Part shown: one piece after another, positions 27,036-35,671 of the stretch
Position numbering within the stretch: position 1 is the stretch's first letter
Layout of the letters: the number at the start of each line of letters is the position of its first letter
Source of the DNA: JBBDYD01 sp040901865
GTDB lineage: Bacteria > Bacteroidota > Ignavibacteria > UBA10030
Length of the DNA stretch: 64,000 bases
Direction: 5' to 3'
NCBI GenBank assembly: GCA_040901865.1
Contig: JBBDYD010000136.1
Location: 33,714 to 97,713, forward strand
The notes under the pieces: generated by a model
What the model was told of the DNA's origin: nothing
Database searches by the model: none
Seen by the model: only the letters and a program-made list of their open reading frames with translations
Translations under genes and position numbers: made by a program

Positions 27036-28337
27036 ATGAAACTGGAACAGTATTCAATAGGAATAGGTGACCGTTTTGGAATGGAATGTGTCGCTCAGCT
27101 CCGCGCGCTTCAAATGGCGGAGTCGCACGGAGTGTCCGTCGTTCCCGTTTGGAACAAATCGAACCGCGAGCACACGATCATCGGAACGATCCCCGGTGAC
27201 GCGCGCCGGGCAGCCGATGTAGCGGTACAATCGTGCGGGTGGACGGCATCCTATTACGTGGACGCCGATCATATCGGCCTAGCGACGGTGGAGAAGTTCC
27301 TTGAGCCGAGTAATTTTTTCACCATCGACGTGGCTGATTTCATCGAAAAACAGGCTTCTGCCGATGTCCTCTCTTCGTTTGTCAAGGACATGAGCCGCTT
27401 TCGGGGTTCGCGGGCCATTCCGGGTGTTGAACGCCCTTTGAGCGTCAGTGACGAATTCCTGGCTGCTGTCGCCGCAAAGTACGCGCTTGCTGTCCGGGAG
27501 GCCGGCAAGGTGTACCGGTTCATAGCTGAACGAAAGGGAGCAGACAATTTCATTGCGGAGATCTCCTGTGACGAAACCAATACCCCGCAGTCACCGGCGG
27601 AACTGTTCTTCATTCTGGCCGCCGTGGCAAAGGAAGGCGTGCCGATCCAGACGATCGCACCGAAGTTCAGCGGATCGTTCCTGAAAGGCGTGGATTATGT
27701 CGGCGAGCTTCGCCAGTTCAGGCAGGAATTCGAAGACGACCTGGCCGTCGTGGCGCATGCCAGGAGCGTGTTCGATCTTCCGAAGAACCTAAAACTGAGC
27801 ATTCATTCCGGAAGCGATAAGTTTTCCTTATACCCCATCATGCACGCGGCGATGAAGAAGTTCGATGCCGGTCTTCACCTGAAGACCGCCGGAACGACCT
27901 GGCTGGAAGAAGTCATCGGCCTTGGCTCTGCTGGGGGTGACGGGCTTCTCTTTGCAAAGGAAATTTACGCCGAAGCGGTCAAACGCTTCGACGAGCTTGC
28001 GAAGCCATACGCGACGGTCATTCACGTCGATCGGAATGCACTTCCCGACCCGGCCACCGTTGCCCGCTGGAGCCCGACGGAGTTTTCAGAGGCCCTGACG
28101 CACGATCAAGGCTGCCCGCGCTTCGATGGACAATTCCGCCAGCTCATTCACATTGCCTTCCGGCTTGCGGCGGAGAGGGGAGAACGCTTCCGGGATCTTC
28201 TCCGATTACACCGGGAATCGATCGAAGCGAATGTGACTGGGAATCTCTTCGACCGGCATATCCTTCCATTGTTCCTCGGGGCAACCGCAAAGGACGAACG
28301 CCTGACAGCTGCAGCAAATCCGGCCGCGACGATATGA
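27036..28337 (+). CDS. uxaE: Tagaturonate epimerase
   Basis: Epimerase of the UxaE family (EC 5.1.2.7), first described in Thermotoga, that inverts C3 of D-tagaturonate to D-fructuronate. This lets galacturonate enter the glucuronate branch instead of the tagaturonate-altronate branch. Seen: 433 aa, opening MKLEQYSIGIGDRFGMECVA, with conserved stretches ISCDETNTPQSP, IQTIAPKFSGSFLKGVDYVG, LSIHSGSDKFSLYPIMH, LHLKTAGTTWLEEVIGL and LTHDQGCPRFDGQFRQLIH. These include the His/Asp/Glu metal-ligand regions of the family. It lies 33 bp after kduI and overlaps dctP by ATGA. No altronate genes (uxaA/uxaB) are seen, which is consistent with this route. Confidence 0.93.
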   Translation: MKLEQYSIGIGDRFGMECVAQLRALQMAESHGVSVVPVWNKSNREHTIIGTIPGDARRAADVAVQSCGWTASYYVDADHIGLATVEKFLEPSNFFTIDVADFIEKQASADVLSSFVKDMSRFRGSRAIPGVERPLSVSDEFLAAVAAKYALAVREAGKVYRFIAERKGADNFIAEISCDETNTPQSPAELFFILAAVAKEGVPIQTIAPKFSGSFLKGVDYVGELRQFRQEFEDDLAVVAHARSVFDLPKNLKLSIHSGSDKFSLYPIMHAAMKKFDAGLHLKTAGTTWLEEVIGLGSAGGDGLLFAKEIYAEAVKRFDELAKPYATVIHVDRNALPDPATVARWSPTEFSEALTHDQGCPRFDGQFRQLIHIAFRLAAERGERFRDLLRLHRESIEANVTGNLFDRHILPLFLGATAKDERLTAAANPAATI

Positions 28338-29347
28338 TGGGCCATTCACACGCGGGCCGGCTCCAATCAACCCTCCTTCGGCATTCTGTCATTGCATTGA
28401 TACTGCTCGTTACCGGACCGGCATGCCGGGGCGTGACCGAGGTGACAGTGCTGAAACTCGCCCACGGACTGGACCGGACCCATCCCGTCCATGTCTCCAT
28501 GGAGCACATGGCCCGGCTTGTTCAGGAACGATCGGTGGGAAGGATGCGCATTGACATCTACCCGAGCGGCCAGCTCGGCACCGAACGCGAATGCCTTGAG
28601 CTTGTCCAGATCGGGAGTCTTGCAATGACAAAGGTCTCTTCAAGCGTCCTGGAAGGATTTGCCCCGTCGTTCAAGGTGTTCAGCCTGCCGTACTTGTTTC
28701 GGGACGAGGAGCATCGGTTCAGGGTCCTGGACGGTGAGATCGGTCAGCGCCTGTTGATGGAAACCGAGCCGTTCCGGCTCCTGGGACTGGTATACCTTGA
28801 TGCCGGGAGCCGAAGTTTCTACTCGAAAGACAAGCCGATCCTCACACCGGAAGATCTCCGGGGAATGAAGATACGCGTGCAGGAAAGCGCCACCTCGATG
28901 AAGATGATCCAGGCGCTCGGCGGGTCCGCCACGCCGATCGCGTGGGGCGAGCTCTACACGGCTCTTCAACAAGGTGTTGTCGACGGCGCCGAGAATAATC
29001 CCCCGTCGTTCTACACGTCACGTCATTATGAGGTCTGCAAATTCTATTCGTTGAACGAACATACGGCAGTTCCTGATGTCATGATCATCAGTACCGTTGT
29101 TTGGAATTCGCTCACTCCCGAGGAGCAGGGGATTCTACGGCAGGCGGCGAGTGACGCGAAAGAAGTACAAAAAATCCGATGGCGGGAAGCGTCTGCTGAA
29201 GCACTGGCAAGGGTCCAAGAGGCCGGCGTGACCATCTATCATCCTGATCGGACTCTCTTTGCAGAGAAGGTCCGCCCGATGGTCGAGCAATTCAAATCGG
29301 AACCGGCAGTCTACGATCTGATCCTGAAGATCAGAGGTGCACAATGA
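28334..29347 (+). CDS. dctP: TRAP transporter solute-binding protein, DctP family
   Basis: Periplasmic substrate-binding component of a TRAP transporter. Seen: 337 aa with lipoprotein-type signal (ALILLVTGPAC), then LKLAHGLDRTHPVHVSMEHM, YPSGQLGTERECLELVQIG, the Arg-bearing GMKIRVQESATSMKMIQALG that binds the substrate carboxylate in this family, and TALQQGVVDGAENNPPSFY. It is linked by ATGA to both uxaE and dctQ. From context the ligand is a hexuronate or unsaturated uronate; TRAP proteins for uronates are known. Lipid anchoring of a DctP is less common than a free periplasmic form. Confidence 0.93.
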   Translation: MMGHSHAGRLQSTLLRHSVIALILLVTGPACRGVTEVTVLKLAHGLDRTHPVHVSMEHMARLVQERSVGRMRIDIYPSGQLGTERECLELVQIGSLAMTKVSSSVLEGFAPSFKVFSLPYLFRDEEHRFRVLDGEIGQRLLMETEPFRLLGLVYLDAGSRSFYSKDKPILTPEDLRGMKIRVQESATSMKMIQALGGSATPIAWGELYTALQQGVVDGAENNPPSFYTSRHYEVCKFYSLNEHTAVPDVMIISTVVWNSLTPEEQGILRQAASDAKEVQKIRWREASAEALARVQEAGVTIYHPDRTLFAEKVRPMVEQFKSEPAVYDLILKIRGAQ

Positions 29348-29847
29348 CCCTTGAACGTGTTCGCTCCTCGGTCGACAAGGCAGTTGAGTGGATGCTGATT
29401 GTCGTATTTGCGACGATGACACTCAACGTGCTCTGGCAGGTATTCACACGGTTTGTACTTGGTGATCCGAGTTCCTATACCGAGGAACTTGCCCGCTACC
29501 TCCTTGTCTGGTTGGGGTTGCTCGGCGGCGCCTATGCTGTCGGCAAGAAGATGCATCTCGCCATCGACATTGTTCCAACTCTCGTCAAAGGTCGTCGCCG
29601 GCACATGCTCGAGATATTCATTCAATCTTCCATTTTTGTGTTTGCTATCGGCATTGTGCTGTTGGGTGGACTGAACCTCGTCGGATTGACATTGACGCTG
29701 CGGCAGGTTTCCGCGGCCCTTCAGATTCAGCTCGGATATGTCTATCTTGTTCTTCCGGTCAGCGGAGTTCTGATGATGTTTTATTCGGGAACGTACATTC
29801 TTGAAAGCATTGGGGCCCTCAGGGAGGACCGGCATGGAATGGATTGA
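29344..29847 (+). CDS. dctQ: TRAP transporter small permease, DctQ family
   Basis: Small four-helix membrane subunit of the TRAP transporter, 167 aa. Seen: four hydrophobic segments, near residues 15-38 (MLIVVFATMTLNVLWQVFTR), 50-67 (YLLVWLGLLGGAYAVGK), 88-112 (IQSSIFVFAIGIVLLGGLN) and 128-150 (YVYLVLPVSGVLMMFYSG). The family motif EELARYLLVWL is present. It starts within the dctP stop (ATGA) and its end overlaps the dctM start by 14 bp, so the three subunits are made together. Confidence 0.93.
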   Translation: MTLERVRSSVDKAVEWMLIVVFATMTLNVLWQVFTRFVLGDPSSYTEELARYLLVWLGLLGGAYAVGKKMHLAIDIVPTLVKGRRRHMLEIFIQSSIFVFAIGIVLLGGLNLVGLTLTLRQVSAALQIQLGYVYLVLPVSGVLMMFYSGTYILESIGALREDRHGMD

Positions 29848-31132
29848 AGTGATTGTCCTGGTTGGCGTCTTCGGCATGCTGATCTCGGCCGGTGTTCCGA
29901 TATCGTTCTGCATCGGAATTGCGACCGCGGTCACCATGCTGGTGACGATCATGCCGATGCCTGCCGTTACGACCGTGGCGCAGAGAATGGCAACGGGGTT
30001 GGACAGCTTTGCACTGCTCGCGATCCCGTTCTTTATATTGTCGGGACAATTGATGAACAGAGGGGGAATAGCCCGGCGCCTTATCGAATTTGCAAAAGTG
30101 CTCGTGGGAATGCTCCCCGGTGGTCTGGCCTTTGTCAATATCATGGCAAATATGTTGTTCGGATCGATTTCCGGTTCTGCCGTCGCGGCAGCTTCGGCCA
30201 TTGGCGGATTTATGACGCCGTTGATGGATAAGGAGGGATACGACCGCGATTTCAGCGCTGCTGTGAATATTTCCTCGGCGACAACTGGTTTGCTCATCCC
30301 CCCGAGTAATGTTCTAATCGTCTATTCCCTGGCGAGCGGCGGGGTTTCCATCGCCGCGCTGTTTCTCGCAGGCTATATTCCGGGCATTCTCCTTGGAATC
30401 ATGCTCATGAGCGTTGCAGCAGTAATCGCAATTCGCCGAAAGTATCCGGTGGGAGGATTCGTTCCCGTGCGAGAGGCGCTGTTGAAGCTCTTTGATGCGG
30501 TCCCCAGCCTCTTGCTTGTCGTCATCGTCATGGGAGGTATTGTCCTCGGATATTTCACCGCAACGGAGGCATCAGCCATCGCCGTCCTGTACACCTTTGT
30601 TCTCTCCGTGATCGTCTACCGCGAGGTCAAGGTCTCGGAACTTCCGGGAATCCTGCTCTCTGCCGCGTCCACGACAGCCATCGTCATGCTCCTGATCGGA
30701 ACTTCCATGGGAATGTCCTGGATCCTGGCCTATACGAACATTCCGCAAAATGTGAGCGCCGCCCTGTTGGGGCTCACGGATAACAAGATCATGATCCTGC
30801 TGATCATCAATCTGATTCTGCTGACCGTCGGAACGTTCATGGACATGACGCCGGCCGTGCTTATTTTTACGCCGATCTTCCTTCCCGTTGCCGTGGGTCT
30901 GGGTATTGACCCGGTTCATTTCGGTATTATCATCGTATTCAATCTCTGTATCGGGCTTTGCACCCCGCCCGTCGGAAGCGTGCTGTTCGTGGGTGCGGGA
31001 ATCGCCAATATCACCATCGCAAAGATCATTCGACCGCTCATGCCGATGTTTCTTGCGATGATCGTTTCGCTGCTTATCGTCACCTATGTACCGGATATTT
31101 CATTATTCGTTCCGAGATTGTTCGGATTCTAA
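29834..31132 (+). CDS. dctM: TRAP transporter large permease, DctM family
   Basis: Large membrane subunit that moves the substrate with sodium, 432 aa. Seen: about 12 hydrophobic segments, with family motifs LLAIPFFILSGQLMNRGGIA, FGSISGSAVAAASAIGGFM, GYDRDFSAAVNISSATTGLL, PPSNVLIVYSLASGGVSI and LNLCIGLCTPPVGSVLFVG-like text near residue 375 (seen as FNLCIGLCTPPVGSVLF). The ATG at 29834 lies inside dctQ, which fixes the reading; a longer in-frame start would overlap dctQ further and lacks the normal DctM N-terminus. The stop is 18 bp before the oxidoreductase gene. Confidence 0.94.
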   Translation: MEWIEVIVLVGVFGMLISAGVPISFCIGIATAVTMLVTIMPMPAVTTVAQRMATGLDSFALLAIPFFILSGQLMNRGGIARRLIEFAKVLVGMLPGGLAFVNIMANMLFGSISGSAVAAASAIGGFMTPLMDKEGYDRDFSAAVNISSATTGLLIPPSNVLIVYSLASGGVSIAALFLAGYIPGILLGIMLMSVAAVIAIRRKYPVGGFVPVREALLKLFDAVPSLLLVVIVMGGIVLGYFTATEASAIAVLYTFVLSVIVYREVKVSELPGILLSAASTTAIVMLLIGTSMGMSWILAYTNIPQNVSAALLGLTDNKIMILLIINLILLTVGTFMDMTPAVLIFTPIFLPVAVGLGIDPVHFGIIIVFNLCIGLCTPPVGSVLFVGAGIANITIAKIIRPLMPMFLAMIVSLLIVTYVPDISLFVPRLFGF

Positions 31133-31150
31133 AAACATCGGGTATCAATC

Positions 31151-31978
31151 GTGAAGCCAATTGGAGAATCGTACGATTTCTCAAACCGCACCGTGGTGAT
31201 CACCGGCGGTACGGGTGTCCTGGGCCGCTCAATGGCTCTGTCACTTTCAGCCTGCGGAGCAAATGTTGCAGTGATTTCGAGAAACCCTTCGAAAGCATCA
31301 GACCTTCTTGAGCAGGCAAAAAAGACCCGCGGGACGATGAAGGCCTTCGGGGCGGACGTTGTGGACAAGAAGGGCCTTGAGAAGGCGAACGCGGACATCC
31401 TTGAAGCATTTGGGAAGATCGACTGCCTGATCAATGCAGCTGGGGGCAACAGCCCCATGGCCACGACCAATAACGATCGATCCTTCTTTCAGTTAAGCGA
31501 GCAGGGCCTGCGGGATGTTTCCGATCTCAACCTGCTCGGCACAATCCTGCCCTGCCAGGTGTTCGGTAAGGTGATGGCCGATAACAAAGAAGGCGTGATC
31601 TTGAATGTGACGTCGGTTGCCGGTCTGCGCCCGCTGACTCGCGTTGCCGGGTACGCGGCCGCCAAAGCGGCGGTCAGTAATTTCACCCGATGGCTCGCCG
31701 TCACCATGGCGCAGGAGTTTTCTCCTGCCATTCGGGTCAATGCCCTGGCTCCCGGATTCTTTCTCACCGAGCAGAATCGGTTTCTACTGACCGATGAAAA
31801 AACGGGAGCGCTCACGGAGCGCGGCCAAAAAATCATCGCCCATACCCCCATGGGACGCTTTGGAAAGCCCGAAGACCTCAACGGCGCCGTTCTCTGGCTG
31901 CTTTCACCAGCATCCGAGTTCGTCACCGGAATTGTGGTGTTTGTCGATGGGGGATTCTCAGCGTATTCAGGCGTCTGA
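31151..31978 (+). CDS. uxuB: SDR-family D-mannonate oxidoreductase (fructuronate reductase)
   Basis: Short-chain dehydrogenase of 275 aa, most like the UxuB type of Bacillus and Bacteroidota, which reduces D-fructuronate to D-mannonate (EC 1.1.1.57). Seen: GxxxGxG (TGGTGVLGRSM), NAAGGNSPMATT, Ser in NVTSVAGLRPL, YxxxK in GYAAAKAAVSNF, and the family-typical insert APGFFLTEQNRFLLTDEKTG before TPMGRFGKPEDL. The start is GTG with no strong Shine-Dalgarno. It directly follows uxaE and the transporter and supplies mannonate to the next step. No UxuA mannonate dehydratase is present in the window. Confidence 0.88.
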   Translation: MKPIGESYDFSNRTVVITGGTGVLGRSMALSLSACGANVAVISRNPSKASDLLEQAKKTRGTMKAFGADVVDKKGLEKANADILEAFGKIDCLINAAGGNSPMATTNNDRSFFQLSEQGLRDVSDLNLLGTILPCQVFGKVMADNKEGVILNVTSVAGLRPLTRVAGYAAAKAAVSNFTRWLAVTMAQEFSPAIRVNALAPGFFLTEQNRFLLTDEKTGALTERGQKIIAHTPMGRFGKPEDLNGAVLWLLSPASEFVTGIVVFVDGGFSAYSGV

Positions 31979-31985
31979 TGTCGTT

Positions 31986-33155
31986 ATGCTTAAACAAAAG
32001 CCCGTCATCGTTGTCAACCGCAGCACACCCTTCGCAGCGGAGGTTTTCGCGCATCTCGGTGAAGTGATCGCCCTCGAATCCGCCGAGGTGACGAACAAGA
32101 CTGTCCGGGACGCCGATATTCTCATTGTCCGTTCGGAAACCAAAGTCGACAAAACGCTGCTCGAAGGCAGCCGGGTTCGGTTTGTCGGAACCGTCACGAT
32201 CGGAACGGACCACATCGATCGCAGCTACCTGAATTCCAAAGGCATCACCTTCGCCAGCGCTCCGGGCAGTAATGCCAATTCGGTTGCAGAATACGTCGTA
32301 GCCGGACTGCTCACATGGGTCGGCCGGACAGGTCAATCGCTGAAGGGAAAGACGATCGGCATCGTCGGGGTCGGGAACGTAGGGAGCAAAGTGGTGAACG
32401 TCGTGCTAGCGCTCGGGATGATCCCCCTTCTGAATGATCCGCCGCGGGCCCGGAAGGAATCCGAATCATCCTTTCTTCCGCTCGACGAACTGATGAATGC
32501 CGATTTCATCACACTGCACGTTCCGCTGGCAACGAGCGGGGATGACGCCACCCTTCATTTGTTCGACAAGCAGCAAATAGGCAAAATGAAGCGCGGGTCG
32601 GTGCTCATCAACACTTCGCGGGGAGCTGTTGTTGAGACTGCCGCACTGCAGAATGCACTTGCCTCCACTCACCTTTCAACCGCCATCCTCGATGTTTGGG
32701 AACACGAACCCGTCATCAACAAGGAACTCCTTGATCGCGTTATGCTCGGTACGCCGCATATCGCCGGCTATTCCCTGGACGGCAAACTAAACGCGCTGAA
32801 AATGGTGTACGAGGACGTTTGCAATTTTTTGGACGTTCAACCGGATTGGTCTGTGGATGCCGGCGCCCCGGAAGGGTCATCCCGCCTTCAGTTGCCTGCT
32901 CATCTGAAGAACGAGATGGCGTTGGCGTTTGCTGTCCGACAAGCGTATGATATTGAACTCGATGATTCCCTGTTGCGGGAAGCATCCGCGATTACCGATG
33001 GCCGTCCGGGGGAACATTTTATGAACCTGCGGGCCGAGTATCGCATCAGGCGCGAATTTGGCAATTTTGAGGTCCAACTTTATCAGGTCGGGCCTGGTGC
33101 CGTCCTCCAACAACTTGGATTCAGGACGCTCGTACAGGAGACAGCGCGGCTGTGA
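31986..33155 (+). CDS. pdxB: 4-phosphoerythronate dehydrogenase
   Basis: NAD-dependent 2-hydroxyacid dehydrogenase of the PdxB type (EC 1.1.1.290), a step in DXP-dependent pyridoxal phosphate synthesis. Seen: 389 aa with GTVTIGTDHIDRSYLNSKGI, the Rossmann motif IGIVGVGNVGSKV, catalytic Arg in INTSRGAVVE, Glu in LDVWEHEP and His in GTPHIAGYSLDGK. The C-terminal DUF3410 dimerisation domain (YDIELDDSLLREAS ... LRAEYRIRREFGNFEV ... LQQLGFRTL) separates true PdxB from other 2-hydroxyacid dehydrogenases. It starts 8 bp after the uxuB stop and overlaps the LarA-like gene by GTGA. A vitamin B6 gene inside a pectin block is unusual, and a sugar-acid substrate cannot be excluded. Confidence 0.85.
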   Translation: MLKQKPVIVVNRSTPFAAEVFAHLGEVIALESAEVTNKTVRDADILIVRSETKVDKTLLEGSRVRFVGTVTIGTDHIDRSYLNSKGITFASAPGSNANSVAEYVVAGLLTWVGRTGQSLKGKTIGIVGVGNVGSKVVNVVLALGMIPLLNDPPRARKESESSFLPLDELMNADFITLHVPLATSGDDATLHLFDKQQIGKMKRGSVLINTSRGAVVETAALQNALASTHLSTAILDVWEHEPVINKELLDRVMLGTPHIAGYSLDGKLNALKMVYEDVCNFLDVQPDWSVDAGAPEGSSRLQLPAHLKNEMALAFAVRQAYDIELDDSLLREASAITDGRPGEHFMNLRAEYRIRREFGNFEVQLYQVGPGAVLQQLGFRTLVQETARL

Positions 33156-34420
33156 GTACGATCGGAAAAGGGTCAGCAGAACAAGCGCTTTCAGATTCTG
33201 AGATCAGGGAGATCTGCTCCCTGGCCTTCTCAGCCCCGGTCTTTGAAGGAAAACGGGTTCTCGTTCTTATTCCGGACCACACCCGCCATGCGCGCATTGA
33301 CCTGTTCTTTCACATTATCTGTGATCTCCTGATCAAGCGAACGAAGTCGCTGGATTTTCTTATTGCCACCGGCACGCATGCCGATATGGAGCCGGAGAGG
33401 ATCTATCGGCATGTAGGGATCACGCAGGCCGAGCATCGGTCGAAGTTCGCGACTGTCCGTTTCTTCAATCATGAGCACCAAAACCCTGCTGCCCTGGCGG
33501 CGATCGGCACAATCCCTGCGGATGAAATCGAACAGGTCACCCGCGGAGTCTTTGCGGAGCCGCTGGAGATCACGGTCAACCGGAAGGTCCTCGAATATGA
33601 TCACGTGATCATCGTTTCGCCGGTTGTACCGCATGAAGCGATGGGGTTCGCAGGTGGAAACAAGTATTTTTTCCCCGGAATTGCAGGACTGAAAGTCATT
33701 GAGACGTTCCACTGGCTCGGTGCCATACTCACCAATCCGGCTGTCAACGGCGTCAAAGACACGCCCACGCGGCGGCTGATCGAGCGAGCCGCTGAATTCA
33801 TATCGACGCCTCGCACCTGTCTGGCGTTTGCCGTCGACGAACGCAACAACCCCCGGTGTTTATTCATCGGAGATCCGAAAGGAGCATGGTCCCGCGCTGC
33901 GGATTATTCTGCAAGCCTTCACATCAGCTATGTCGACAAACCGTATGAAACGGTGCTTGCGATCACCCCGGACCTTTATGAAGAAGTATGGGTGGGAGGA
34001 AAGGCGATGTACAAACTCGAACCAATCGTCGCCGACGGGGGAGAGGTGATTATTTACGGACCGCAGATCAAACAGATCTCGTTTGTCCATGAAAACGACA
34101 TTCGGCGAATCGGCTACCATGTCGTGGAGTATTTCACGAAGCAATGGGAGCGATTCAAGCATGAGCCGAAACTGATCCTGGCGCATTCGACGAACGTTCG
34201 GGGGATCGGAACATTTGCAGACGGGGTCGAGAGGCCTCGCATTAATGTCACGCTTGCCACATCCATTTCGGAGGAGATCTGCAAAAAGGTCAACCTTGGT
34301 TTTCGTGACTATCGCACAATCGACCTTAAGGCGTGGCGGTCAAAGAAGGATAAGAACACGATGGTTGTGGAGAATGCGGGGCAGAATTTATTTCGATTAA
34401 AGAACGGTCAAACACACTGA
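33152..34420 (+). CDS. LarA-family nickel-pincer racemase/epimerase, candidate mannonate/gluconate 2-epimerase
   Basis: Member of the lactate racemase (LarA, DUF2088) superfamily, which inverts 2-hydroxyacids with a nickel-pincer nucleotide. Seen: 422 aa; PDHTRH at 41-46 (substrate-site Asp/Arg of LarA), and the four cofactor residues all present: His76 (ATGTHAD), His161 (VVPHEAMGF), Lys171 (GGNKYFFPG, equivalent to the covalent Lys184) and His187 (ETFHWLG). The Lys-to-His spacing of 16 is the same as in LarA. The family is known to include D-gluconate 2-epimerases. Placed after UxuB, and with no UxuA present, a mannonate-to-gluconate epimerase is my inference. GTG start overlaps pdxB. Cofactor genes larB/C/E are not in the window. 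Confidence 0.82.
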   Translation: MSTIGKGSAEQALSDSEIREICSLAFSAPVFEGKRVLVLIPDHTRHARIDLFFHIICDLLIKRTKSLDFLIATGTHADMEPERIYRHVGITQAEHRSKFATVRFFNHEHQNPAALAAIGTIPADEIEQVTRGVFAEPLEITVNRKVLEYDHVIIVSPVVPHEAMGFAGGNKYFFPGIAGLKVIETFHWLGAILTNPAVNGVKDTPTRRLIERAAEFISTPRTCLAFAVDERNNPRCLFIGDPKGAWSRAADYSASLHISYVDKPYETVLAITPDLYEEVWVGGKAMYKLEPIVADGGEVIIYGPQIKQISFVHENDIRRIGYHVVEYFTKQWERFKHEPKLILAHSTNVRGIGTFADGVERPRINVTLATSISEEICKKVNLGFRDYRTIDLKAWRSKKDKNTMVVENAGQNLFRLKNGQTH

Positions 34421-34459
34421 CCGGGCGGTTTTCGACGACTGATTTCTAAAGGAGCTATA

Positions 34460-35542
34460 ATGAGTAACGATCTGAAGATCCCAAGTACCGGAGCCCTTGA
34501 TTTTGTTTCTCTGGGAGCTCTTGTCCACCGTCTGGATCCCGGGATCATACCGTTCCGCAAGGCAAGTTCCTGTTCGATTCACGTCAGTGGAGGCGAATTC
34601 AACGCGGCGGCGAACCTCGCAGACTGCTTTCGAATGAACACAGGGATCGCAACCGCCATGGTTGATTATCCGATCGGTGATCTGATTGCCGAACGGGTGC
34701 GGGCAATGGGAGTGAAGCCGTTCTACAAGCATTTCAAGCACAATGGCGTGACCGGGCCGAACATGGCGACGGTGTATAGCGACCGAGGGCATGGTGTTCG
34801 GGGTCCTGTGGTGTTTTACAACCGAAGCAACGAAGCGGCGGCGCAGTTGAAACCGGGTGATTTCGACTGGAAAACCATATTCGCGGGTGGTGTGCGATGG
34901 TTTCACAGCGGCGGGATCTTCGCGGCCCTGTCGGAATCAACGGGCGAAGTGATCGTTGAGGGCATGAAGGCGGCCAAGAAGGCCGGTGCGATCGTGAGCT
35001 TCGATCTCAACTTCCGCGAAAAACTCTGGAACCTTTGGGGCGGACAGAAAAAAGCCGTGGAAGTGATAGCGAAAATCGTGGAACATTGTGACGTGCTCGT
35101 GGGAAACGAGGAGGATCTGCAAAAAGGCCTCGGCATTGCCGGGCCCGAAGTGGAAGCGAAATCCAAACTCGATCCCGGCACGTTCTTCGGGATGATTGGC
35201 AAAGTGACGGCAAAATATCCGCAGGTCAAAGTCGTAGCGACAACTTTGCGGGAAGTGCACTTGACGAATCATCACAGCTGGAGTGCCGTGGCCTGGGTTG
35301 ACGGGAAAACCTATTCAGCACCTACCGCAGAACTCGACGTCATAGACCGGGTCGGCGGAGGAGACGGATTTGCGAGCGGATTCTTCTACGGCTTGCTGGC
35401 TGGAGAATCCCCGGAAGAAGCAGTGAAACTCGGATGGGCGCACGGAGCACTTCTCACCACGTTTCCCGGCGACACAACAATGTCCACCGTCGAACAAGTC
35501 CGCGCCTTTGCAAAAGGCGGCTCTGCGAGAATACAGAGGTAG
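34460..35542 (+). CDS. kdgK: PfkB-family sugar kinase, probable 2-keto-3-deoxygluconate kinase
   Basis: Ribokinase-fold kinase of 360 aa. Best fit by context is KDG kinase (EC 2.7.1.45), finishing the KduI-KduD branch to KDPG. Seen: start after a good box (AAAGGAG, 6 bp spacing), N-terminal glycine motif VSGGEFNAAANLADCF, mid-domain FDLNFREKLW and VLVGNEEDLQKG, and the PfkB signature DRVGGGDGFASGFFYGLL with the catalytic Asp. GGGD replaces the common GAGD. It closes the tightly packed block. If mannonate is epimerised to gluconate upstream, this enzyme or another kinase would have to make 6-phosphogluconate; sequence does not settle the substrate. Confidence 0.82.
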   Translation: MSNDLKIPSTGALDFVSLGALVHRLDPGIIPFRKASSCSIHVSGGEFNAAANLADCFRMNTGIATAMVDYPIGDLIAERVRAMGVKPFYKHFKHNGVTGPNMATVYSDRGHGVRGPVVFYNRSNEAAAQLKPGDFDWKTIFAGGVRWFHSGGIFAALSESTGEVIVEGMKAAKKAGAIVSFDLNFREKLWNLWGGQKKAVEVIAKIVEHCDVLVGNEEDLQKGLGIAGPEVEAKSKLDPGTFFGMIGKVTAKYPQVKVVATTLREVHLTNHHSWSAVAWVDGKTYSAPTAELDVIDRVGGGDGFASGFFYGLLAGESPEEAVKLGWAHGALLTTFPGDTTMSTVEQVRAFAKGGSARIQR

Positions 35543-35548
35543 GATTGG

Positions 35549-35658
35549 TGTAAGGTAATAGTTACTAGTTATTAGGTATTGGTGGATTGCTGTTCACCGT
35601 TTACCGTTCACGGTTTACTATTCACTACTCTTCACTCTTTACTCTTCACCCTTCACCA
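35549..35658. repeat. Intergenic heptad-period tract before gnd
   Basis: The gap between kdgK and gnd is nearly all 7-base-period sequence in two word families. At 35549-35583 the units are TGTAAGG, TAATAGT, TACTAGT, TATTAGG, TATTGGT. At 35593-35658 they start TTCACCG, TTTACCG, TTCACGG, TTTACTA and shift to CTCTTCA, CTCTTTA, CTCTTCA, CCCTTCA. The second family, in the same order, recurs before ackA at 61264-61340. Confidence 0.9.
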
Positions 35659-35671
35659 TTGAGATACTCAT

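Noticed and set aside
29311..30297. 328-codon minus-strand frame
   Set aside because: Antisense to dctQ and dctM, which have clear family motifs and overlapping starts.
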